Notes: generated from the sequence alone by a model not told the origin. A DNA stretch of 64,000 nt from Pseudoalteromonas lipolytica (GCF_001306915.1 NZ_LJTC01000005.1:1-64000), one strand, 5' to 3'. Shown: positions 48,591 to 57,908, counted from the stretch's first letter. Numbers and translations are program-made.

Positions 48591-49643
48591 ATGCTTTATA
48601 GCCCACTAGGTCGAAGTGGTATTGATGTATCTCGTGTCTGCTTAGGTAGCATGACATGGGGTATGCAAAACAACCAAGCCGATGCCGATGAACAAATCGC
48701 CTATGCGTTAGATAAAGGCGTTAACTTTATTGATACCGCCGAAATGTATGCCGTTCCACCTTCTCCTGACACCTACGGTAAAACAGAAGAGATCATCGGT
48801 AATTGGTTAGCGCGAAATAAAGACAAACGCGATGATCTTGTCATTGCCACTAAAATAGCAGGTAACGGCTTACCGTGGGTCCGCGATGCAGGCGATATTA
48901 CTCGCCAAGCAGTGGTTGAAGCCGTTGATGCATCTCTTAAACGCTTACAAACTGAGGTTATCGATTTATACCAATTACATTGGCCTAACCGTACATCACC
49001 GCACTTTGGTAAACAGTGGCCAGGTAAAGTATGTTTCTCAGAAGCTGACACTGAACAAAATATCGCGGGTATGTTAGATATTCTTGAAGGTCTAAATGAC
49101 TGTATCAAGGCTGGCAAAATTAAGCATTGTGGTTTATCAGACGATACACCTTGGGGCATTAGCCAGTACTTGCGTTTAAGTGAGCAGCATAACCTTCCGC
49201 GTATGGTTTCTATTCAAAACGAATTTAGTCTCCTGCACGCCAAAGATTGGCCGTATTTGATTGAACAATGTATTCATGAAGATATTGCTTACCTACCTTG
49301 GTCACCGCTAGGTGGCGGCATGTTAAGCGGTAAGTACTTAAATGGTGCTCGCCCTGAAGGTAGTCGTTGGACGCTAGTGCAACGTAATGGTTTATTTAGA
49401 GACACAGTACAATCTCGCGCTGCGATTGCTGAATATGTTGAAATTGCTAACGCCTTTAATTTAACCCCTTCACAACTTGCATTGGCTTGGTGTAATCAAG
49501 TGGATGGCGTAAGCTCAACAATCATAGGCGCTACATCTATGGCGCAGTTAAAAGAAAATATCGATGCTTTTTCTGTGCAATTAAGCGATGAAGCTAACGA
49601 TAAAATCGCTGACGTATTTAACCGTTATCCAATGCCTTTTTGA
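48591..49643 (+). CDS. Aldo/keto reductase, Tas-like
   Basis: A 350-residue TIM-barrel NADPH-dependent reductase resembling E. coli Tas (346 aa). The catalytic residues are visible: Asp and Tyr in NFIDTAEMYAVPP, Lys in VIATKIAG and His in LYQLHWPNR. A late SSTIIGATSMAQLKENI block binds the cofactor. ATG has AAGGATC upstream. The substrate is unknown, as for Tas. Confidence 0.92.
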   Translation: MLYSPLGRSGIDVSRVCLGSMTWGMQNNQADADEQIAYALDKGVNFIDTAEMYAVPPSPDTYGKTEEIIGNWLARNKDKRDDLVIATKIAGNGLPWVRDAGDITRQAVVEAVDASLKRLQTEVIDLYQLHWPNRTSPHFGKQWPGKVCFSEADTEQNIAGMLDILEGLNDCIKAGKIKHCGLSDDTPWGISQYLRLSEQHNLPRMVSIQNEFSLLHAKDWPYLIEQCIHEDIAYLPWSPLGGGMLSGKYLNGARPEGSRWTLVQRNGLFRDTVQSRAAIAEYVEIANAFNLTPSQLALAWCNQVDGVSSTIIGATSMAQLKENIDAFSVQLSDEANDKIADVFNRYPMPF

Positions 49644-49657
49644 GCATCTCCCTGCAA

Positions 49658-49693
49658 TATTAATAAGTCTATTAAATGATAGGCTTATTAATA
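49658..49693 (+). terminator. Stem-loop after the aldo/keto reductase gene
   Basis: A 15-bp dyad with one G-T pair (TATTAATAAGTCTAT with ATAGGCTTATTAATA, loop TAAATG) follows the stop by 14 bases. It lacks a clean T-tract but is well placed to end the thioesterase-reductase unit. Confidence 0.55.
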
Positions 49694-49780
49694 CTTATTC
49701 ATCATTTTTACCTTTCTTCTACAACTTCACCAATACTTTAGTGTATGGTAATTCACAGCATTTAACTTTTTTGGTTGTTA

Positions 49781-50707
49781 ATGAGTAAATACGTAAAACA
49801 TATATTATGCATGATAATGGTGATAGTGCTTGTTCCTATAACCTATGCTTCAGAGCGGCTTTCTATAACTTGGCTCGAAACAGATAACAAACCTTTCTTT
49901 GTTGATAAATCTGAGCAATATCCTTTAGGTGGCTTGTGCAACAACATAACCGACTTACTGATTGAAGCAATGCCAAATTTTAAGCATCAAAAGTCACTAT
50001 TGCCACCTAAGCGATTAAGCAAATATCTCGATGATGGACACTTAGCGTGTTACGCGTGCATGATCCATCGAGATAAAAAAACTAACCGTGCCACTTACTC
50101 TATTCCAACTGCAGTTTATCCATCCTTTAGCGTGTTAAGTACTGAAGAAAGAGCGCTAAAGATTAAGCAAAAACACGGTAATCCAGTGTCATTAATTTCA
50201 TTATTGACTGATGCCAATTTTATTTATGGCCAAAATGATGCACGAAAATTTGGCAGTAAACTGGACGCAATAGCTAAAAATACTAAGCTTTATGAGAGTG
50301 CTGCATTAAGTGGCACCGGCAGCCATGCAAACCAAGCGCTACTATCGCAGTTAGAGCATGGCTACATTGATTACACAATTGATTACCCATTTGTTGCTGA
50401 TTATTACAATCAACAAAACCAACAGAATATTCAAAAGCTCAGCATTGCTAATCCAACTCAAAATGTGGTTTTTGGTGCCATTGGTTGCTCAACAAATGCG
50501 CCTAATAATTATGCCGAAAAAGTACTTGCAGAAATCAATGAGGCGCTGAAAAACAAAGTACTGCCGAGTGAAAAATACCAGCAAAGCCAACGAATTTGGC
50601 TCGAACAAAGCTTTCCTGAGTTTTCAACTTATTATCAGCGCTCTATTTTAGACCCGCTTAAAGAGCCTGCCACTGATGAGATAACAGCTCCTGTTGATCA
50701 TCCATAA
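49781..50707 (+). CDS. Periplasmic solute-binding-like protein
   Basis: A 308-residue protein with a signal peptide (about 1-24, ending TYA-SE) and weak resemblance to family 3 extracellular binding proteins of the kind found as orphans in marine gammaproteobacteria (ITWLETDNKPFFV, GHLACYACMIHRDK, LLSQLEHGYIDYTIDYP). No transporter genes adjoin. The ATG at 49781 is used. Its last 50 bases overlap, on the opposite strand, the end of the fumarylacetoacetate-hydrolase-like gene. Confidence 0.72.
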   Translation: MSKYVKHILCMIMVIVLVPITYASERLSITWLETDNKPFFVDKSEQYPLGGLCNNITDLLIEAMPNFKHQKSLLPPKRLSKYLDDGHLACYACMIHRDKKTNRATYSIPTAVYPSFSVLSTEERALKIKQKHGNPVSLISLLTDANFIYGQNDARKFGSKLDAIAKNTKLYESAALSGTGSHANQALLSQLEHGYIDYTIDYPFVADYYNQQNQQNIQKLSIANPTQNVVFGAIGCSTNAPNNYAEKVLAEINEALKNKVLPSEKYQQSQRIWLEQSFPEFSTYYQRSILDPLKEPATDEITAPVDHP

Positions 50708-51269
50708 GTGTTACAGCAAAGCTCGAATTTGCGACAACCTTCCCTACCCCTTCAGGCGTGCCAGTCATAATGATGTCGCCATCTTCTAGGTCCATAAAAT
50801 CACTAATTTCAGCTAAGATTTGCTCTGCGTTATGGAGCATTAACCTTGTATCGCCTAGTTGAGTGTCTATTCCATCAATCTTTAGACTAAATTGATAATG
50901 ACAACTGGCATTAACCGCAACAAATTCAGTAAAAAGCGCTGAACCATTAAATGCTTTTGCGCGCTCCCAAGGCAGGCCTTTTTCTTTAAGTGTGCTTTGT
51001 AAGCCTCGTTTGGTTAAATCAAGCCCAAGCGCAACCGCTGCCAGCTGTTTATCTTTAACTAAAAAGCAAAGCTCAGTTTCGTAATGTAGAGCCTCACCTA
51101 AGTGTTCGCTATTAAGAGAATCAGTGATGGCGCTATTTGGTTTTGCAAACAGCACCATATTTGTTGGTGTTTCATTGTTAAGCTCTGCAATATGCGCAGC
51201 ATAATTACGACCTACGCAAATAATTTTGCTTGGGGTGAATACTTCTTTATTCCATTTCACTGATTGCAC
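50658..51269 (-). CDS. Fumarylacetoacetate hydrolase family protein
   Basis: A 203-residue FAH-fold protein with KIICVGRNYAAHIAELNNETP at the start, metal-ligand Glu in LHYETELCFLV, and MTGTPEGVG near the end. Members act as hydrolases, isomerases or decarboxylases (oxaloacetate tautomerase/decarboxylase type) on 2-oxo acids; the short length fits the YcgM-like group. The start is a GTG at 51269 with AGAGG upstream. The end overlaps the convergent gene by 50 bases. Confidence 0.88.
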   Translation of the reverse strand: MQSVKWNKEVFTPSKIICVGRNYAAHIAELNNETPTNMVLFAKPNSAITDSLNSEHLGEALHYETELCFLVKDKQLAAVALGLDLTKRGLQSTLKEKGLPWERAKAFNGSALFTEFVAVNASCHYQFSLKIDGIDTQLGDTRLMLHNAEQILAEISDFMDLEDGDIIMTGTPEGVGKVVANSSFAVTLMDDQQELLSHQWQAL

Positions 51270-51427
51270 GCAAATACCTCTCGTTTTAACAAATGTAAAA
51301 GACTCAATTTTTTATTTTTAGCATTAACACGCCAATTTTGTACCTAAAATAAGTAAATTCATTGGTAGAATAATTCTCATAATAACATAAACATAGATAT
51401 TACCTTTCACTATAAGCGTTATTTATG

Positions 51428-51456
51428 TTGACGATTGTTTTACTTTCTAATAACTT
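51428..51456 (+). promoter_or_regulatory. Candidate promoter of the TonB-dependent receptor
   Basis: TTGACG (51428-51433), a 17-bp spacer and TAACTT (51451-51456). The LacI-type operator begins two bases downstream of the -10 and would cover the start site. The rest of the 300-bp intergenic space (51270-51569) holds the two operators and otherwise AT-rich sequence. Confidence 0.55.
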
Positions 51457-51458
51457 AA

Positions 51459-51472
51459 TGTAAGCGGTTACA
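51459..51472. promoter_or_regulatory. LacI-family operator, copy 1 (receptor promoter)
   Basis: TGTAAGCGGTTACA differs in one base from the perfect palindrome TGTAAGCGCTTACA found at three other places in this locus. The central CG and 14-bp dyad are typical for LacI/GalR-family regulators. It overlaps the expected transcription start of the receptor gene. Confidence 0.8.
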
Positions 51473-51511
51473 TTTTAAAAATCGGGTTCGGCGATTTTTT
51501 TTGGAAAGAAA

Positions 51512-51525
51512 TGTAAGCGCTTACA
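51512..51525. promoter_or_regulatory. LacI-family operator, copy 2 (receptor leader)
   Basis: A perfect TGTAAGCGCTTACA 45 bp before the receptor ATG. Its centre is 53 bp from copy 1, about five helical turns, so a dimer of dimers could bridge the two. Confidence 0.85.
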
Positions 51526-51569
51526 AAAATAGACAACAACATAAAATAAAACCAAATCTGGAGATTTGC

Positions 51570-54518
51570 ATGAACCACACACTTTTCAAGAAAAAGCAGC
51601 TTGCTATTAGCCTGTCTATGGCAATGGGTTTAAGCGCGCTAGTTCCTCACTCAGCAGTCGCCGAAGAACAGCCCGACAAAGCAAGTGATATTGAAGTAAT
51701 ACAAGTATCAGGTATTCGCGGAAGCCTAGTAAAATCAATGGATATCAAGCGTCAATCTGCGGGGGTTGTTGATGCAATTACCTCTGAAGACATTGGTAAA
51801 TTCCCTGATACCAACCTAGCTGAATCTTTGCAACGTATTACCGGTGTGTCTATTGACCGTAGTAATGGTGAAGGTAGCAAAATTACGGTTCGTGGTTTTG
51901 GCCCTGAATTTAACTTAGTAACCCTTAACAATCGCCAAATGCCAACAACTGGCGGTCGTTCATTTGATTTTGGTGACATCGCAACAGAAAGTGTGAGCGG
52001 TGTTGAAGTATATAAAACAGCACGTTCTGATATCCCTAGCGGGGGTATTGGTGCAACAGTTAATATCACTACAGCTAAACCACTTTCTAATCCTGGTTTG
52101 CACGCTTCGATTGGTGCAAAAGCAGTTCACGACACATCAAACGAAACAGGTGATGATGTAACCCCTGAGCTTTCAGGTATCTACAGCAACACATTCAACG
52201 ATGACAAATTCGGGATTTTAATTTCAGGCTCAGTTCAAGAACGTGATAACCGCGAACAATCAATGGCAGTTGATAACTGGATCCCAAATGTTGATATTTC
52301 ATCGTCTCCTGATTTAGCACTGACAGATAACAACCAGCGCGCAGATGGTGCAACCTGGTATCCGCAAAATGCAGGTTACGCGTTTTCAGACAATTCACGC
52401 AAACGTACCAATGGTCAACTTGTGCTGCAATACGCACCGAATGACCGCATTACTGCAACCGTTGATTACACTTACTCAAAACTCGAGTTTGAAAAAGATG
52501 GCCGTAGCTTTGGTGTATGGTTCAATAATGGTGGTAATGTCAGCGCAGCAACTATCAATGAAAAAGGTACTTACACGCAGGTAACTGAAATTGGTGGTGA
52601 CTACTCTACAAACTTAAACCGTGGTGCAACAACCAACGAAAATAAATCGCTTGGTTTAAACATTGATTGGCAAGTAACAGACAATTTAAACATTGAGTTT
52701 GATGCGCATAACTCATCGGCTGAAAGTGCCGGTGTAGGTATTGGCCACGATGCGTTTATGATCATTGGTAACACATCATGTTCATGGTGTGAAAACCCAA
52801 CGGTTAATATCGACGAAAAAATGGCTGACTTTAGCCAAGGCGAAATTCCGCTTATTGATATGACCTTAACCAATGGCCAAGCAGAAATTTTACCGAGCGA
52901 TATGGGAACCCTTTTCGCCGGTGTAAACAAAGATACCAACACTAACGATCTTGACCAATACCAGTTAAAAGGTACGTGGTATAACGAAGACAGCGGTGCT
53001 CTATCGAGCATTAACTTTGGTGTATCACACACTAAAATCGATTTCCGTACGACAACAGCCTACTCAGGTCAGCTTGCTGCTGGTTGGTGGTTGAACTCTG
53101 CGGATTGGTACGATGACAGCATGTTCACTCGTGTCGACAGCTCAGGTTTACTTGATGGCTTCTCTGGTGGTGGTAGCGATAAGTTATTAAATTACTACTA
53201 CGATGCTGATTTTGATGAGATTGTCGCGATTGCCGAAAGCATTGACTGTGATCACCCTGATGGCGGTATTGGCGCATGTAGCTGGCCTGCTGATGTAAAC
53301 GGCATGGTGCAAGCGGGTCCAATCGATGACGACCACCGTGTAAGCGAAGAAACAACGGCGGTATACGCACAAGCTAACTTCGAAACAGAATTTAACGGTA
53401 TGCCAGTGAACATCACTGCGGGTTTACGTTACGAATCAACAGATGTTACAGCAAACAGCTTAGAGCGCCCTGCTGTTGCAATGGAATGGGTTAACGGTAA
53501 CGAATGGTCTTACATTTACGCTGATGAACGCTCATTCTCAAACGGTGAAGGTAGTAGCAAAGAGTTTCTACCTAGCATCGATATGAATATCGAAGTAGTT
53601 GAAGACGTTATTGCACGTTTCTCTTACAGCCGCAGCCTTGCTCGTCCTCCTGTAGGCGCGCTTCGCTCAACAACGTCATTCTTAGGTAACCCGAAAGTGG
53701 GTCAACGTAAAGTGGCTGTGGGTAACCCGAACTTGAAACCTTATACTTCAGATAATATCGACCTATCACTTGAATACTACTACGGTGAAGGCAGCTATAT
53801 GTCTGCGGGTTACTATCGTAAGCAAGTTGATAACTTCCTTGTAAATATCACAACCGAAGAGACGATTGACGGTATTACAGACCCATTCATCGGTGATCGT
53901 GCTGAACAAGCGCGTGACGATTTAGCGGCAGCGGGTGAGCAACCATCTGACCAAGCAATTCACGATAAGATCAACGAAAACCAAGGCACAGAAGAAGGCA
54001 CACCTATCGTTGGTAACGATACAGATCCTCTAGCAAACTTCTTCGTATCGCGTGATAACAACGTTGAAACAGCAAATCTATGGGGCTGGGAACTAGCAGC
54101 GCAACATATGTTTGGTGATTCTGGCTTTGGTATTGCCGCTAACGCGACTTTCGTATTTGGTGATGTTGAAGCAGACCGAGATGCTATTGGCTATCAATTT
54201 GCCCTACCGGGTTTAAGTGATTCAGCTAACTTCTCTGCGATTTATGATTTAAACGGTTTATCTGCTCGTATTTCTTATAACTGGCGTGATGAGTTCTTAA
54301 CAGGCTTTGACCAACATGCTTCACCAATCTTTACTGAGTCTTATGGCCAGTGGGATATTAACGTGAACTATTCAGTTAACGAGAACCTAACGGTGTTTGT
54401 TGAAGGTCTAAACCTGACAGATGAAACGCAACGTACTTACGTTCGTTACTCTGAGCAGCTGTTACGTGCAAACCAATACGGTGCGCGCTACAACATCGGC
54501 TTCCGCTACTCGTTCTAG
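51570..54518 (+). CDS. TonB-dependent receptor, probably for beta-glucan oligosaccharides
   Basis: A 982-residue outer-membrane receptor. Signal peptide (about 8-31, ending SAVA-EE), then a TonB-box-like stretch (IEVIQVSGIR), plug domain (about 50-175; SEDIGKFPDTNLAESLQRITGVSI, KITVRGFGPEFN) and a long barrel ending in the terminal Phe (NIGFRYSF). It belongs to the Xanthomonas/Caulobacter-type receptors linked to carbohydrate uptake. The frame opens 69 bases upstream, but ATG at 51570 has GGAGA and begins the signal peptide. Two LacI-type operators precede it. The halogenase, SapC and cupin genes follow on the same strand after a terminator. Confidence 0.93.
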   Translation: MNHTLFKKKQLAISLSMAMGLSALVPHSAVAEEQPDKASDIEVIQVSGIRGSLVKSMDIKRQSAGVVDAITSEDIGKFPDTNLAESLQRITGVSIDRSNGEGSKITVRGFGPEFNLVTLNNRQMPTTGGRSFDFGDIATESVSGVEVYKTARSDIPSGGIGATVNITTAKPLSNPGLHASIGAKAVHDTSNETGDDVTPELSGIYSNTFNDDKFGILISGSVQERDNREQSMAVDNWIPNVDISSSPDLALTDNNQRADGATWYPQNAGYAFSDNSRKRTNGQLVLQYAPNDRITATVDYTYSKLEFEKDGRSFGVWFNNGGNVSAATINEKGTYTQVTEIGGDYSTNLNRGATTNENKSLGLNIDWQVTDNLNIEFDAHNSSAESAGVGIGHDAFMIIGNTSCSWCENPTVNIDEKMADFSQGEIPLIDMTLTNGQAEILPSDMGTLFAGVNKDTNTNDLDQYQLKGTWYNEDSGALSSINFGVSHTKIDFRTTTAYSGQLAAGWWLNSADWYDDSMFTRVDSSGLLDGFSGGGSDKLLNYYYDADFDEIVAIAESIDCDHPDGGIGACSWPADVNGMVQAGPIDDDHRVSEETTAVYAQANFETEFNGMPVNITAGLRYESTDVTANSLERPAVAMEWVNGNEWSYIYADERSFSNGEGSSKEFLPSIDMNIEVVEDVIARFSYSRSLARPPVGALRSTTSFLGNPKVGQRKVAVGNPNLKPYTSDNIDLSLEYYYGEGSYMSAGYYRKQVDNFLVNITTEETIDGITDPFIGDRAEQARDDLAAAGEQPSDQAIHDKINENQGTEEGTPIVGNDTDPLANFFVSRDNNVETANLWGWELAAQHMFGDSGFGIAANATFVFGDVEADRDAIGYQFALPGLSDSANFSAIYDLNGLSARISYNWRDEFLTGFDQHASPIFTESYGQWDINVNYSVNENLTVFVEGLNLTDETQRTYVRYSEQLLRANQYGARYNIGFRYSF

Positions 54519-54531
54519 CATTTTGTTGTCA

Positions 54532-54561
54532 AAAAAGCCGCTCAACAGCGGCTTTTTTTTT
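54532..54561 (+). terminator. Terminator after the TonB-dependent receptor
   Basis: An AAAGCCGCT-CAAC-AGCGGCTTT stem is followed by eight or more T. It would lower expression of the downstream trio relative to the receptor; some read-through or a second promoter is needed. Confidence 0.9.
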
Positions 54562-54596
54562 CATAATTATGCTAGTTTGTCTACATAGCATTTGAG

Positions 54597-56150
54597 ATGG
54601 CCTTAAACATGCAAAAGAATGAAGTAAAAAAAGTCGTCATTTTAGGTGGTGGTACAGCAGGTTGGTTATCTGCAGGTTTAATTGCTGCCCAGCCTCATTT
54701 AACTCACAACGCACAAATTACCCTGATTGAGTCGCCCGATATTGCCACCATTGGTGTCGGTGAAGGTACTTGGCCAACCATGCGACAAACCTTAAAAACC
54801 ATCGGCATTAGCGAAAGTGAATTTATTCAACGCTGTGATGCTTCTTTTAAACAAGGCTCACGCTTTGATGGCTGGTGCGACGATGAAGGCGACGCACATT
54901 ATTACCACCCGTTCAGCTTACCGGTGGCATATCAGCAATTAAATATTGCACCTTATTGGTTTGCCAACAAAGATGCCGTGAGTTTCAGCCACGCGGTGGC
55001 AAGCCAAACCTACTTATGCGATCACCATAAAGCACCGAAAAACCACTTACATAGTGCCTATCATGGTGAAGCAAACTATGGCTATCATTTAAATGCTGGT
55101 AAGTTTGCCATGCTGCTACAACAACACTGCACTACCAAGCTAAACGTTGAGCATATCGTCAGTCATGTTGAATGCATCAATAGTGATGAAGATGGCTATA
55201 TTAGTTCATTGCAAACCCGCGATCATGGCACTATTGCGGGTGATTTATTTATTGATTGCTCTGGCACCCACGCAAAGCTGTTACATCAACATTACGGGAT
55301 AGAGCTAATCGAGCAACACGATGTGTTATTTAACGATCGAGCAGTTGCCGTACAGGTGCCCTATTTAAACCCGCAGCAAGAGATCCTTTCTTATACCAAA
55401 GCCACGGCGCAAGATGCCGGTTGGATTTGGGATATCGGCTTACAAAGCCGCCGTGGTCTAGGTATGGTGTACTCAAGTCGTTTTGCCAATAGCGAAGATG
55501 CGAAACAAGCGCTTAGCCAGTACATTGCAAAAACCCAGCCTGGCACAGCACAAAATGAACTGATATTTCGTGAAATTAGTTTTACGCCCGGCTATAGACG
55601 CCGTTTTTGGTATAAAAACTGTTTAGCTATTGGTATGTCTGCAGGCTTTATTGAACCACTTGAAGCCTCAGCGTTAGTCATGGTGGAGCTTGGCCTTAAT
55701 AACTTACTTGCTAATTTCCCAACACATCGTGCTGCAATGCCGACACTGGCAAAACGTTTTGATGAGCAGTGCCATTATCGCTGGAAACGTATCATTGAGT
55801 TTTTAAAGCTGCATTATGTGTTGTCAAAGCGCACAAGCCCTTATTGGCAAGCTCATAAAGAGGCAAACTCAATTCCTCTGCAACTTCAAGAAAACTTAGC
55901 ACTTTGGCAATATCAAAGTCCGTGGTTAAACGACTTTGACCGTGCTCAAGAGGTCTTCTCTGCAGCCAGTTACCAGTATGTACTTTATGGAATGAAGCAA
56001 TTGCCACAGTTTCCTGTACTTGCAATGCCTGCGGCAATTATTGAGCATTTTAGTGCTAACCAACAACAAGCCAAACGCGGATTACAACAACTACCCACTA
56101 ACCGCGAGCTGTTAAATCATATTCAGCAATTTGGTATACAACCTATTTAA
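54597..56150 (+). CDS. Flavin-dependent tryptophan-halogenase-like protein
   Basis: A 517-residue protein of the PrnA/RebH family. The FAD loop GGGTAGWLSAG is at about 17-27. The residue equivalent to the catalytic Lys79 of PrnA is conserved (ASFKQGSRF), as is the glutamate after it (GFIEPLEAS). The WxWxIP motif reads WIWDIG, keeping both Trp but replacing Pro. Known relatives chlorinate free tryptophan or other aromatics. Here the gene follows a TonB receptor and precedes SapC and cupin genes, a set seen in Xanthomonas, Caulobacter and Alteromonadales with no settled role. No flavin reductase gene is near. ATG at 54597 is used; ATG at 54609 is possible. Confidence 0.85.
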   Translation: MALNMQKNEVKKVVILGGGTAGWLSAGLIAAQPHLTHNAQITLIESPDIATIGVGEGTWPTMRQTLKTIGISESEFIQRCDASFKQGSRFDGWCDDEGDAHYYHPFSLPVAYQQLNIAPYWFANKDAVSFSHAVASQTYLCDHHKAPKNHLHSAYHGEANYGYHLNAGKFAMLLQQHCTTKLNVEHIVSHVECINSDEDGYISSLQTRDHGTIAGDLFIDCSGTHAKLLHQHYGIELIEQHDVLFNDRAVAVQVPYLNPQQEILSYTKATAQDAGWIWDIGLQSRRGLGMVYSSRFANSEDAKQALSQYIAKTQPGTAQNELIFREISFTPGYRRRFWYKNCLAIGMSAGFIEPLEASALVMVELGLNNLLANFPTHRAAMPTLAKRFDEQCHYRWKRIIEFLKLHYVLSKRTSPYWQAHKEANSIPLQLQENLALWQYQSPWLNDFDRAQEVFSAASYQYVLYGMKQLPQFPVLAMPAAIIEHFSANQQQAKRGLQQLPTNRELLNHIQQFGIQPI

Positions 56151-56170
56151 TCTCAGTATTAGGAGGCCCA

Positions 56171-56896
56171 ATGGCCAATCATGTCTTACTTGATAACATC
56201 AGCCATAAAGACCTAAAAGTGACCACCACACGCGGTGCTAACTGGGGCGACAATATTAGCTGCGCTACCGTATTTCCAAGTGAGTTTGCTAAAGTTCAAG
56301 CAAATCAACCTATCGTATTTCGTAAGCACCCACAAACAGGTCAATTCGAAGCCCTCGCTTTATTTGGTTTTGAAAATGGTGAGAACTTGCTGCTAAACGA
56401 GCAAGGCGAATTGCAACTGAGTTACTTACCGCTAAGTATGCAGCGCCAGCCATTTTTAATTGGCCAACAAACCCAGTATAACAACGGTATTCCTGAGCAA
56501 TCTCTGGTGGTACATATTGATTTAGACAGCCCACGCATAAGCACACATGATGGCGAAGCCATTTTCCTTGAACATGGTGGAAATAGCGAATACTTAAATC
56601 ATATTGCTCAAGTACTTAACGCGTTACATCAAGAACACCAAACAATTAATCTGTTTTTTGAGCGTTTGCTTAGCGTTAATTTACTCGAAGCTTTCAGTAT
56701 TGAATATGCAGATAAAAATGGCGAAAAAGTCACAGTAAGCGACTTTTATACTATTAACCAACAGGTGCTAAACGGCTTAACCGCTGAACAGCTTAAGCAG
56801 TTACAACAGCAAGGTGACCTACAGGCTATTTATATGGTGCTGGCATCAATGGAGCACATTCCTCATTTGCTTAATAAAAAATGGGCTCAGCAGTAA
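56171..56896 (+). CDS. SapC family protein
   Basis: A 241-residue protein with the SapC-family pattern (PF07277): ANWGDNISCATVFPSEFAK, PIVFRKHPQTGQFEALALFGF and LSYLPLSMQRQPFLIG, then the EHGGNSEYLNHIAQVLNALH helical part. No signal peptide or membrane helix is seen, so it is likely cytoplasmic. The name comes from Campylobacter S-layer loci and does not show the function. AGGAGG lies four bases before ATG. It lies 20 bases after the halogenase gene and its stop is part of the next start (TAATG). Confidence 0.85.
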   Translation: MANHVLLDNISHKDLKVTTTRGANWGDNISCATVFPSEFAKVQANQPIVFRKHPQTGQFEALALFGFENGENLLLNEQGELQLSYLPLSMQRQPFLIGQQTQYNNGIPEQSLVVHIDLDSPRISTHDGEAIFLEHGGNSEYLNHIAQVLNALHQEHQTINLFFERLLSVNLLEAFSIEYADKNGEKVTVSDFYTINQQVLNGLTAEQLKQLQQQGDLQAIYMVLASMEHIPHLLNKKWAQQ

Positions 56897-57906
56897 TGTT
56901 TGCGGCTGCGCCAATAAAAGAATGCCAGGCTTCAAGCATTGCTGATCTAAAAGTGTTTTTAGCTGAGCAAACTGAACCACTGGTCATCAGAGGTCTCTGC
57001 GTTGATTGGCCCCAAGTCATGGCAGCTAAACAAAGTTCTAAAAACGCCTTAGACTACCTTTTAGGGCTTGCCAATAACGCCCCAGTACGCAGTTTTAGCA
57101 GCCAAGCAATTCATCAGGGACGCTATTTTTATAACGCTGATTTCTCAGGGCTTAATTTCTCACAGCACGCCGATAACCTAGTTTCTGTGCTGCAAAAATT
57201 AGCACGTTCAATCACACAAACCGACAGTGATTCACTGTATATGGGCTCTACTGCTGTGGAGTATTGCGCTCCGGGCTTTAGTGTTAAAAACCCATTAACA
57301 GTGACCGATTATAACTGCTTAACCAGCCTCTGGGTGGGAAATCATAGTCAGATTGCCGCTCACTATGACAACGCCGATAACCTAGCTTGTGTTGCTGCGG
57401 GTAAGCGTACCTTTACTCTGTTGCCAACTGATCAGGTCAATAATCTTTACGTTGGTCCACTCGAATTTACACCCGCTGGGCAAGCGGTTAGCTTGGTTGA
57501 TTTTAATAACCCCGATTTCAACCGTTTTCCACGTTTTAAAGAGGCTATAGCAAAGACGCAATCGGCAACTCTTGGCCCTGGCGACGCTATTTATATTCCA
57601 GCGCTTTGGTGGCATCAGGTTAGCGCAACCAGTCCGTTTAATGTGTTGGTGAACTATTGGTGGCGACAAGCCCCAGAGTATTTAGCAAACCCATTTGATG
57701 CCATGCTGCACAGTATGCTGGCAATTAAAGACTTACCAAACGAGCATAAACAAAAATGGCAGCAACTCTTTAATCATTATGTGTTTGCTGATGATGTGGA
57801 TTTAGCAAGCCACGTTGCTGAGCCTGCGCAAGGGATATTAGCCGATATCGACGAACTAACGGCCAGAAAAATAAGACAACTATTACTGCAAAAACTCAAC
57901 CGATAG
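56896..57906 (+). CDS. Cupin-like/JmjC-domain protein (Fe(II)/2-oxoglutarate oxygenase fold)
   Basis: A 336-residue protein of the Cupin_8/JmjC-like group. The metal-site pattern is visible: SQIAAHYDNADNL gives His-x-Asp, and ALWWHQV the distal His about 80 residues later. Relatives include protein hydroxylases of the FIH type. The start ATG at 56896 shares its A with the SapC stop (TAATG); an in-frame ATG at 56881 inside sapC is less likely. It is the last gene of the halogenase-SapC-cupin set. Confidence 0.85.
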   Translation: MFAAAPIKECQASSIADLKVFLAEQTEPLVIRGLCVDWPQVMAAKQSSKNALDYLLGLANNAPVRSFSSQAIHQGRYFYNADFSGLNFSQHADNLVSVLQKLARSITQTDSDSLYMGSTAVEYCAPGFSVKNPLTVTDYNCLTSLWVGNHSQIAAHYDNADNLACVAAGKRTFTLLPTDQVNNLYVGPLEFTPAGQAVSLVDFNNPDFNRFPRFKEAIAKTQSATLGPGDAIYIPALWWHQVSATSPFNVLVNYWWRQAPEYLANPFDAMLHSMLAIKDLPNEHKQKWQQLFNHYVFADDVDLASHVAEPAQGILADIDELTARKIRQLLLQKLNR

Positions 57907-57908
57907 AA

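Noticed and set aside
52601..53032. 143-codon ORF antisense to the TonB receptor
   Set aside because: Same reasoning; the receptor frame is continuous and of family length.
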